From DATLBY01 sp035526665 (lineage in GTDB: Bacteria; Acidobacteriota; Terriglobia; Bryobacterales; Bryobacteraceae): a DNA stretch of 6,077 nt. The notes beneath the pieces were generated by a model that was not told where the DNA came from, made no database searches, and saw only the letters and a program-made list of their open reading frames with translations. Below are positions 1 to 4,821 of the stretch, piece by piece. Location: positions 1 through 6,077 of the forward strand of contig DATLBY010000146.1 in assembly GCA_035526665.1 (NCBI GenBank). The letters run 5' to 3'. The position numbers and the translations under genes were made by a program. Position 1 is the first letter of the stretch. Every line of letters begins with the position of its first letter.

Positions 1-2
1 AA

Positions 3-434
3 ATTCCCATGAACCGGGATTTGCACTCAGTTCTTTCCATTCACGCGAACTGGTTCACGGAACGATTCGGCGGCACGGAACCAAGCTTCTACCTCTTCCC
101 TTTCGGGAAACCGTCACCTACTGACCCGACGCGTCCCACTACAACGGTTAAAAGTGCGTGGAACAGCCTGCGAACCGCGGCGAATGTGGAATGCAGGCTA
201 CACGACTTGAGACACACAGCGGCCACGAAGATGGCTGAAGCTGGGGTACCCGAGAGCACCATGCTATCTCTCATGGGGCATATGAGCCGGGCGATGCTGG
301 AACGTTATTCCCACATACGCATGGCGGCCAAACGGGAAGCTGTCGAATCGCTCCAGACGCGTAAGCCTGCGGCAAAGTCAGTTGGGGTAGTGCAAGAATC
401 GGTACAAGTCAGTCAAAAGCCACTTCTCAATTAG
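3..434 (+). CDS. Tyrosine recombinase (phage-type integrase), C-terminal part, 5' end outside window
   Basis: This is the C-terminal catalytic half of a tyrosine site-specific recombinase, which cuts and rejoins DNA at an element's attachment sites. The frame is open to the left edge and begins with Ile-Pro before the first Met at 9, matching the usual integrase 'R.IP(L/M)N..L' stretch, so the Met at 9 is internal and the true start lies upstream. Counting from that Met, the second catalytic Arg is in HDLRH (H65, R68), the conserved His is in MGH (H91) and the nucleophile is Y100 in ERYSH. The first catalytic Arg and the core-binding domain are off the window. The last 25 or so residues are a variable tail. 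The stop lies 20 bp from the 3' end of a tRNA-Lys gene on the other strand, as in elements integrated in tRNA 3' ends. The family call is firm; the element type is unknown. Confidence 0.9.
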   Translation: MPMNRDLHSVLSIHANWFTERFGGTEPSFYLFPFGKPSPTDPTRPTTTVKSAWNSLRTAANVECRLHDLRHTAATKMAEAGVPESTMLSLMGHMSRAMLERYSHIRMAAKREAVESLQTRKPAAKSVGVVQESVQVSQKPLLN

Positions 435-454
435 TGAATAAGTCCTTTATTTTG

Positions 455-503
455 TGGTGAGCGCGGTAGGAATCGAACCTACAACCGAGTGATGAAGAGT
501 CAC
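455..503 (-). other. Putative integration (att) site within the tRNA-Lys 3' half
   Basis: Tyrosine integrases often recombine within the anticodon or T arm and 3' end of a tRNA, and place their gene next to that end. Here the integrase stop and the tRNA CCA end are separated by 20 bp of AT-rich sequence. The integrated element would extend leftwards, with the tRNA restored by the element's own copy of the 3' end. The second copy (direct repeat) that would prove this is not in the window, so the exact limits are a guess. Confidence 0.4.
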
Positions 504-530
504 TTGCTCTGCCAATTGAGCTACGCGCCC
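455..530 (-). tRNA. tRNA-Lys (anticodon CTT), CCA encoded
   Basis: Read on the minus strand, the 76 nt fold into a standard cloverleaf. The 7-bp acceptor stem GGGCGCG/CGCGCTC has one G-U pair. The D arm is GCTC/GAGC, the anticodon stem AGTGA/TCACT is fully paired, and the T arm GTAGG/CCTAC has loop TTCGATT. A 5-nt variable region, discriminator A and an encoded CCA complete it. The anticodon loop CTCTTCA gives anticodon CTT, decoding AAG (Lys). The oddity is C at position 37, 3' of the anticodon, where lysine tRNAs normally have A modified to t6A. The 3' end faces the integrase gene 20 bp away, making this the probable integration target. Confidence 0.93.
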
Positions 531-561
531 GCTCGCGTGGGGAAACTGCTGGCTAAATGCG

Positions 562-590
562 ATTCTAGCACGCGCAGGGCTATTTGCGCA
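562..590 (-). promoter_or_regulatory. Possible sigma-70-type promoter for the tRNA-Lys gene
   Basis: On the minus strand a TAGAAT box (567-562, five of six matches to TATAAT) lies 17 bp downstream of a poor -35 (TGCGCA, 590-585). Transcription would start near 555, giving a leader of about 25 nt before the mature tRNA 5' end at 530. The -35 lies just inside the 3' end of the small basic-protein gene. The weak -35 keeps this tentative. Confidence 0.35.
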
Positions 591-813
591 TGCCCCGGCG
601 CCGGCTTTTGACTCTCGTCTGGTGCAGTTTTGTGCGATTACGCTTGGGTTTCTTGATGATGAACGTCCCGCTACCAATGTACTGGGCCTTGTATAAATCC
701 GGCGCGTCGGCGGGCTTTTCCGGCTCCACGCCGGCCACTGCTGCCACCTTTCCCGCAGCTTTTCCAATTGCCTTCGCTGCCTTTACCAAAACTCCCGGTT
801 CCTGCTCAGCCAT
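580..813 (-). CDS. Small, strongly basic hypothetical protein (77 aa)
   Basis: The function is not recognised. The ATG start is preceded by AAGGA about 11 nt upstream. The N-terminal third is rich in Ala and Lys in a repeating AAK/GK pattern (residues 10-27), likely an amphipathic helix resembling histone H1-like bacterial tails. A short Pro/Asp hinge follows, then a segment with KAQYIGSGTF, and a C-terminal tail dense in Lys and Arg. I count 19 Lys+Arg against 6 Asp+Glu, a net charge near +13, so nucleic-acid binding is plausible. There is no signal peptide or membrane segment. It lies downstream of the YtxH-domain gene on the same strand, separated by a GC-rich hairpin, and its stop is about 50 bp upstream of the tRNA. 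The smooth composition and start signal suggest a real gene. A DNA- or RNA-binding role is inference from charge only. Confidence 0.72.
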   Translation of the reverse strand: MAEQEPGVLVKAAKAIGKAAGKVAAVAGVEPEKPADAPDLYKAQYIGSGTFIIKKPKRNRTKLHQTRVKSRRRGMRK

Positions 814-839
814 TCGTAGGGGATCCTTAAAATTTGATT

Positions 840-862
840 GCGGCCGCTACTGCTGCGGCCGC
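840..862 (-). terminator. GC-rich hairpin, candidate terminator or attenuator between the YtxH gene and the small basic gene
   Basis: Two copies of the self-complementary octamer GCGGCCGC (840-847 and 855-862) flank a 7-nt loop, giving an 8-bp all-GC stem. It lies 14 bp beyond the stop codon of the YtxH gene. On the minus strand the stem is followed by AATCAAATTTT, so the U tract is interrupted and delayed. On the plus strand a T-rich stretch follows instead. Position and stem strength favour termination of the YtxH transcript, but the imperfect U run could allow read-through into the next gene. Confidence 0.5.
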
Positions 863-876
863 TTTGTTCTATTGTA

Positions 877-1140
877 CTATCCGCGGATGTACGCTTCTTC
901 CCGGCGGGCCTCGCTACTCAGTTTTTGTTTGCCTTTCTCCATCATGTCGCTGGCTACAGTGCCTAATTCGTTGGCGCGATCCTTCACGTAGTCCGCGCCT
1001 TCTTCCGCGCGTGCACGAAGATAATCTGTACCTTCATTGGCTTTGCAGCGCAACATTTCGCGGGTTTCGGACCCCGACCGCGGCGCGAACAGCGTGCCAC
1101 CAATCAGTCCGACACCTAATCCTAAAAGGAAATTACCCAT
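877..1140 (-). CDS. YtxH-domain small protein (87 aa)
   Basis: The N-terminal 20 residues form one Gly-rich hydrophobic segment (GNFLLGLGVGLIGGTLFAPRSGSETR), and the LFAP(R/K)SG.ETR pattern is the hallmark of the YtxH family (PF12732). The rest is a charged amphipathic helix of about 60 residues rich in Glu, Arg, Lys and Ala, with a near-repeat (EGTDYLRARA / EGADYVKDRA, residues 36-55), likely coiled coil. Family members are membrane-anchored, stress-associated proteins of unclear biochemical role; some are annotated as gas-vesicle-like. The ATG start is fixed by a perfect Shine-Dalgarno. It follows the Fe-S oxidoreductase on the same strand after 71 bp containing a sigma-54-like promoter, so it is probably expressed separately. 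The family call is confident, the function unknown. Confidence 0.88.
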   Translation of the reverse strand: MGNFLLGLGVGLIGGTLFAPRSGSETREMLRCKANEGTDYLRARAEEGADYVKDRANELGTVASDMMEKGKQKLSSEARREEAYIRG

Positions 1141-1143
1141 AGT

Positions 1144-1152
1144 TCACCTCCT
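1144..1152 (-). promoter_or_regulatory. Perfect Shine-Dalgarno of the YtxH gene
   Basis: AGGAGGTGA on the minus strand matches the full anti-Shine-Dalgarno core; AGGAGG ends 6 nt before the ATG. This is the strongest ribosome site in the window and predicts high translation of this small protein. Confidence 0.85.
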
Positions 1153-1162
1153 CTGCACTTAG

Positions 1163-1178
1163 AGCAACTCATGGGCCA
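1163..1178 (-). promoter_or_regulatory. Candidate sigma-54 (RpoN) promoter upstream of the YtxH gene
   Basis: On the minus strand TGGCCC-N5-TTGCT matches the consensus TGGCAC-N5-TTGCW at all but one specified base, with the invariant GG and GC doublets exactly 12 bp apart. It lies 23 bp before the ATG. The predicted start near 1152 would leave a leader of only about 12 nt, beginning at the Shine-Dalgarno, which is short. No enhancer-binding protein gene or activator site was recognised nearby. A chance match cannot be excluded. Confidence 0.38.
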
Positions 1179-1211
1179 ACGAACAGCATGTAGTACGTCA
1201 AGAGCTTACAG

Positions 1212-3068
1212 TTAAATACGTGGATTTTTAGGCAGTTTGCCGGCGGTAATTTGTGCGATATCAAGCAGCTTTGGCCCGTCAGGGGAGATTTGCGCCAGGG
1301 CATCCCGCAACATCGTATGGCAGAAAGGACAGGCCGCCGCAATTGTCTCTGCTCCCGTACTCACCAATTCCTCTGCCCGCTCGGTACTCATCCGCTTTCC
1401 CTTTTCTTCTCCTAAAAACGAGAGCCCGCCGCCGGCTCCGCAGCAAAACGAGCGCTCCATCGCGCGTGGAGGATCCACAAGTGAGCCCGTTCTCTCCAAT
1501 ACTGCGCGCGGTTCCCGGTAAACGTCGCGATAGCGTCCCAAATAACACGGATCGTGGAAAACGACCGTTTGTGAGGCGCCCCCCCCCGCAGGCAGACTGG
1601 CGACATGCCGCGCCAGAAATTCGCTGTGATGTTCCACGGAAACAGAGGCGCCCGCCTCTTTCCAATCCTCTCCGATGGTGCGGACGCAATGCGGGCAAAT
1701 CGACAACACCCGCGCCACCTTGGCGGATTGCATCGCAGCCACGTTCGATTCGGAGAGTTCACTGAAGAGATAGTCGTTGCCCAGGCGCCGCACCGGGTCG
1801 CCGGTGCATTTCTCTTTCCTGAGCACGCCGAAGCTGATCTTCAAATAGCGGAGAATTTCGGCAAGAGACTGGATAATCTCCCGGCCTTGCGGATCGTACG
1901 ACCCCATGCAGCCAAGCCACAGGCAATATTCCTGCGATCCATCGAATATCGGGAGTTCTTTCGATTGGATATACTTGTCGCGTTCGCTAGTTGCAATTCC
2001 CAGTGCGTTCCCGTTCTTCTCGAGTGCGAGGAACAGCTTGCCGCCGTACTGGTTGTCCCATTTCCCAGTGTTCACCAAGCCGCGGCGCAGGCCCACAATA
2101 ATCGGCACGTGCTCGATTCCCACCGGACATTGATACTCGCAGGCTCCGCAACTGGTGCATTGGAATAGCGCCTCTTCCGAGATGTACTTCCCCACCAGTG
2201 GCTCTTCGCCATTGGCGCCATGATCCCGGAGATAAGCGCGCACACCGAGCGCAATTTTCTTTGGATCGAGCACTTTTCCGGTGTTGTTCGCGGGACAGTG
2301 TTGGGTGCAGCGTCCACACTCGACGCAGGAGAAGGCCTGCAGAGCCACAATATTCGTGATGTCCTTCCCGGTTTCGATGCCGAAGTCATCGTCTCCCGCA
2401 AGGGGAGGAATGCGGCTAAAGCTGCCTCGTGATAGGAACACGGTGACGGGACTTAACAACAGGTGCAGATGCTTTGTATGGGGAAGCAGCGGAAGGAACA
2501 CCAGCAGGGCGAGGGTATGAATCCACCAGTTCACCCGCGCCGGAGTGCTTCCCTCTTCCAGCCGGAAAGCCGCAAGGAACGTGAGCATCAGCGTGGCGAT
2601 CAGTGCGGCGATGACGAACGATTCGGCCGTTACCGGCTGCAGCCAGCGAGGCCGAATGACGTACCGGCGCACGGTGAGACCCGCGATTGAGACGCTGACG
2701 GCGATCGCGAAGACGGCCGCCAGATAGAAATAGGCGCGGCCGAAACCCTGGGCGGGAACGAGGAAGGAAAGTCCGAAACCCGCCGCAAGATGATTCAAGC
2801 TGACCAGGGCGAACGCACAGAAGCCCCAAAACACCAGCGCGTGTGCCAGTCCCGGCAGCGGACGCTCCCGGATGACCTTGCCCTGGCAGAGCACTTCCCA
2901 CACGAAGTCGCGGACCCGCTTCCCAATCGGCCCCATGACGAAGCCCGGGTCGGGCCGGGAATGAAGAATGGTCGTCACCACGGGCGCCATTCTCTGGTAA
3001 AACAGCGCCAGCGAGCTCAGGATAAGAACGACGAGAAGACTGATCTCCGGCCAAGTCGGATTCAGCAT
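1212..3068 (-). CDS. Membrane-bound Fe-S oxidoreductase, EtfAB:menaquinone oxidoreductase (EMO/FadF) type
   Basis: Likely moves electrons from electron-transfer flavoprotein, reduced by acyl-CoA dehydrogenases, to membrane quinone. Numbered from the ATG at 3068 (618 aa): a transmembrane helix at about 7-26; then a NarI-like four-helix domain (about 73-210) with His-rich helices suited to haem b (LAHALVFWG, SLNHLAAG, WWIHTLALL, LPHTKHLHL); two 4Fe-4S motifs, C248..251..254..C258P and C304..307..310..C314P; and two CCG domains. CCG1 has C382, C387, C421 (CTG in place of CCG) and C458PHC461. CCG2 has C508, C542C543G and C580PFC583. This architecture matches FadF and EMO proteins. No etfA/etfB gene is in the window, so the partner is inferred. 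Other CCG proteins oxidise lactate or glycolate but lack this membrane domain. A TTG at 3116 would add 16 non-hydrophobic residues; the ATG is preferred because it lies just before helix 1, though neither start has a strong Shine-Dalgarno. A run of nine G lies between CCG1 and CCG2. Confidence 0.88.
   Translation of the reverse strand: MLNPTWPEISLLVVLILSSLALFYQRMAPVVTTILHSRPDPGFVMGPIGKRVRDFVWEVLCQGKVIRERPLPGLAHALVFWGFCAFALVSLNHLAAGFGLSFLVPAQGFGRAYFYLAAVFAIAVSVSIAGLTVRRYVIRPRWLQPVTAESFVIAALIATLMLTFLAAFRLEEGSTPARVNWWIHTLALLVFLPLLPHTKHLHLLLSPVTVFLSRGSFSRIPPLAGDDDFGIETGKDITNIVALQAFSCVECGRCTQHCPANNTGKVLDPKKIALGVRAYLRDHGANGEEPLVGKYISEEALFQCTSCGACEYQCPVGIEHVPIIVGLRRGLVNTGKWDNQYGGKLFLALEKNGNALGIATSERDKYIQSKELPIFDGSQEYCLWLGCMGSYDPQGREIIQSLAEILRYLKISFGVLRKEKCTGDPVRRLGNDYLFSELSESNVAAMQSAKVARVLSICPHCVRTIGEDWKEAGASVSVEHHSEFLARHVASLPAGGGASQTVVFHDPCYLGRYRDVYREPRAVLERTGSLVDPPRAMERSFCCGAGGGLSFLGEEKGKRMSTERAEELVSTGAETIAAACPFCHTMLRDALAQISPDGPKLLDIAQITAGKLPKNPRI
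1579..1587 (-). repeat. Homopolymer G9 within the oxidoreductase gene
   Basis: Nine consecutive G on the coding strand (C9 on plus) encode part of a Pro-Ala-Gly-Gly-Gly-Ala linker between the two CCG domains. Gain or loss of one base would replace the second CCG domain with out-of-frame sequence of 50 to 100 residues. Confidence 0.95.
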
Positions 3069-3167
3069 ACGAGGTTGAATGTAGCACGGAGGATGTCTAT
3101 CGGCTTCCTGCCGCAAGGCCGAGGCGATTCCCCCGCCGCGTTAGAATACGGTGGAGGATCGGGACGA
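3069..3167. promoter_or_regulatory. Divergent intergenic region between oxidoreductase and UDP-xylose synthase
   Basis: These 99 bp must hold signals for both divergent genes. A TAGAAT box (3142-3147, plus) overlaps a TATTCT box on the minus strand (3149-3144), so one AT-poor region may serve both directions with a symmetric -10. No recognisable -35 is present on either side. A 7-bp imperfect hairpin with a 9-nt loop (stem 3100-3106 with 3116-3122) lies in the leader of the minus-strand gene. All of these are weak. Confidence 0.3.
3153..3158 (+). promoter_or_regulatory. Shine-Dalgarno that fixes the TTG start of UDP-xylose synthase
   Basis: GGAGGA ends 9 nt before the TTG at 3168. It resolves the start: the frame is open upstream for more than 370 bp, but that stretch is antisense to the oxidoreductase. 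Confidence 0.8.
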
Positions 3168-4121
3168 TTGCGCTATGTAATTTCAGGTGGAGCGGGCTTT
3201 ATCGGCTCGCATCTTTGCGAAACACTTCTACGGGACGGCCACAGTGTAGTCGCCCTGGACAATCTGATCACGGGTTCCCGTGCCAATATCGAACAGCTGG
3301 CCTCGAATTCCAAGTTTGAGTTCCACGAAGCCGACGTAACGCGCTCGGTAGAGGTCGGAGGCAACGTTCATTGTGTGATGCATCTGGCATCACTCGCGAG
3401 CCCTAAAGATTACCTCGCCCATCCCCTGGAGACGCTGGAATCCGGGTCGTCTGGCACCCGGCACATGCTGGAGCTGGCACGCCGGCACGACGCGACATTT
3501 CTATTAACAAGCACGTCGGAATCCTACGGTGATCCGCTGGAACATCCCCAGGTAGAAACTTACTGGGGCAATGTGAACCCGGTCGGGATGCGCTCCTGTT
3601 ATGACGAGAGCAAGCGTTACGCGGAAGCATTGACCATGGCATACCACCGTACCCACGGTGTGAAAACGAACATCGCGCGCATCTTCAATACCTATGGTCC
3701 ACGCATGCAGTTGAACGACGGGCGAGTCGTACCCGCGTTTCTGGATCAGGCTCTGAAAGGAGAGCCGATGACCATCTTCGGCGACGGGTCACAGACTCGC
3801 AGCTTCTGCTATGTTTCCGACCTGGTCCGCGGGCTGATCCTGCTCTCAAAATCCGAGGAGCGGTATCCGGTGAATCTGGGAAATCCCCGCGAAATGACGA
3901 TTCTCGAGTTTGCTCAGCACATACAGACGCAGATGGGGACGGATCATGCGCAGCTTGAGTTTAAACCCTTGCCGGAAGATGACCCCAAGCGCCGCCGCCC
4001 GGATATCAGCAAGGCCAAGCGAATCCTCGGATGGGAGCCGCGTGTTCCGCTGGACGAGGGACTGCGGGAAACCGTGGAGTACTTCAGAAAGAAGCTGGGA
4101 ATTACGGCTTCCGTGGCCTGA
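3168..4121 (+). CDS. UDP-glucuronate decarboxylase (UDP-xylose synthase), SDR family
   Basis: Converts UDP-glucuronic acid to UDP-xylose and CO2 with tightly bound NAD+, in the cytoplasm; UDP-xylose feeds polysaccharide or glycan synthesis. The 317 aa from the TTG match the usual bacterial length. The N-terminal Rossmann motif is GGAGFIG (residues 7-13), followed by DNL.TGS..NI. The UXS signature STSESYGDPLEHPQ..TYWGNVNP holds the catalytic Glu118. YDESK gives Y145 and K149 of the SDR triad, and RIFNTYGPRM and GDGSQTRSF give the UXS Arg (R211). The long run of family-specific blocks separates it from GalE-type epimerases and dTDP-glucose dehydratases. The start is set by GGAGGA 9 nt upstream. 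It is divergent from the oxidoreductase and its last 20 bp overlap the convergent metal-regulator gene. No glycosyltransferase or UDP-glucose dehydrogenase lies in the window, so its end product is unknown. Confidence 0.93.
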   Translation: MRYVISGGAGFIGSHLCETLLRDGHSVVALDNLITGSRANIEQLASNSKFEFHEADVTRSVEVGGNVHCVMHLASLASPKDYLAHPLETLESGSSGTRHMLELARRHDATFLLTSTSESYGDPLEHPQVETYWGNVNPVGMRSCYDESKRYAEALTMAYHRTHGVKTNIARIFNTYGPRMQLNDGRVVPAFLDQALKGEPMTIFGDGSQTRSFCYVSDLVRGLILLSKSEERYPVNLGNPREMTILEFAQHIQTQMGTDHAQLEFKPLPEDDPKRRRPDISKAKRILGWEPRVPLDEGLRETVEYFRKKLGITASVA

Positions 4122-4782
4122 CCGGCTCGCCCCAAACCTTGGAAGCGGCTGCCTTGCCCAGGGGCACGGGCTGTCCCTGAATGCGCAACGTGATGGTATC
4201 GTCATAGTTGCGCGTAAGCAGTTCCAGCCTCGCTCCGGGCCGGATACCGAGCTCGTGTAGATATTCCAGCAGTTTACGGTCGCGCTCAAAAACACTGACT
4301 ACGGTGAGCGCCGATTCTGAATCAAATTCGTCCAGCGGACGCCATCCGCGGCTGCGGCGATCCTCCGGAGTGTCGAAAGAGACACGATTGCCGTGGGGAC
4401 AGGCTTCGCTGCGGCCTAGCTTTTCCAAGAGACGGCGCTCAAACTCAGGTGAAACCGCGTGCTCCAACTGCTCGGCCTCTTCGTGCACCTTATACCATTC
4501 CATACCGAAGATTTCCGCCAGCATACGCTCAATCAGGTGATGCCGGTTTAGCACCCGGTCGGCAATTTCGCGGCCTTCAACCGTGAGTGAAACCTCACCT
4601 TCCGGACCCACCCTGATGAGTTTGTCGCGCTTCAGGCGACGGATCGCCATGGTGACTGCCGGCGGAGAAACATTCAGCCAGCGGGCCAGGGTCGCCGCAA
4701 TTACCGGCCCACCTTCCGACTGGGCCTCGGCAATTGTTTTCAGATAGTTCTCTTTAGATATGGTGATCTTCACCGCACCCAA
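4102..4782 (-). CDS. DtxR/MntR-family metal-dependent transcriptional repressor
   Basis: A 226-aa cytoplasmic regulator that binds DNA when loaded with Fe2+ or Mn2+ and represses metal-uptake genes. Residues 1-70 are a winged helix (recognition region around NVSPPAVTMAIRRLKRDKLI), 75-140 the metal-binding and dimer domain, and about 155-222 a FeoA/SH3-like C-terminal domain. Aligned by eye to DtxR: H81, E85 and H100 match its ancillary site (H79, E83, H98), and E107 and H108 match E105 and H106. The position of C102 is E104, as in manganese-sensing MntR (E99), and that of M10 is N12 (Asp in MntR). The site therefore looks MntR-like, but the C-terminal domain is DtxR-like. The start is uncertain: TTG at 4782, or GTG at 4773 giving MKITISKENYL; neither has a good Shine-Dalgarno. 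It is divergent from the peptidase and overlaps the UDP-xylose synthase 3' end. Target genes are not visible here. Confidence 0.92.
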   Translation of the reverse strand: MGAVKITISKENYLKTIAEAQSEGGPVIAATLARWLNVSPPAVTMAIRRLKRDKLIRVGPEGEVSLTVEGREIADRVLNRHHLIERMLAEIFGMEWYKVHEEAEQLEHAVSPEFERRLLEKLGRSEACPHGNRVSFDTPEDRRSRGWRPLDEFDSESALTVVSVFERDRKLLEYLHELGIRPGARLELLTRNYDDTITLRIQGQPVPLGKAAASKVWGEPVRPRKP

Positions 4783-4783
4783 A

Positions 4784-4812
4784 TTGTAACAAGGTCCCTA
4801 TGCTGCTATTCT
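4784..4812 (+). promoter_or_regulatory. Possible promoter of the M28 peptidase, with an inverted repeat at the -35
   Basis: TTGTAA (4784-4789) and TATTCT (4807-4812) are spaced 17 bp apart, each matching four of six consensus bases. Transcription would start near 4819, almost at the ATG at 4822, so the mRNA would be leaderless or nearly so. The -35 lies in the short inverted repeat TTGTAACAA (4784-4792), which abuts the start of the divergent metal-regulator gene and could be an operator. Confidence 0.3.
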
Positions 4813-4821
4813 CCGAATATT

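Noticed and set aside
437..451. AATAA/TTATT inverted repeat between integrase and tRNA
   Set aside because: The stem is only 5 A/T pairs with no following T run, so it is too weak to call a terminator or integrase arm site.
447..767. Minus-strand frame reading through the tRNA (VAQLAEQ-type peptide)
   Set aside because: This peptide is the well-known spurious translation of a tRNA gene.
584..991. 135-codon plus-strand open frame across the small basic gene and part of the YtxH gene
   Set aside because: It is antisense to two genes with good starts and one clear family match, and its composition looks like a reverse-strand shadow.
1605..2168. 187-codon plus-strand open frame
   Set aside because: It lies wholly antisense to the well-supported oxidoreductase, has no recognisable domain, and is expected from GC-rich codon structure.
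2790..3167. Upstream in-frame extension of the UDP-xylose synthase frame (126 extra codons)
   Set aside because: It is antisense to the oxidoreductase, has low-complexity polar content, and the family's Rossmann motif begins right after the TTG at 3168 with a good Shine-Dalgarno.
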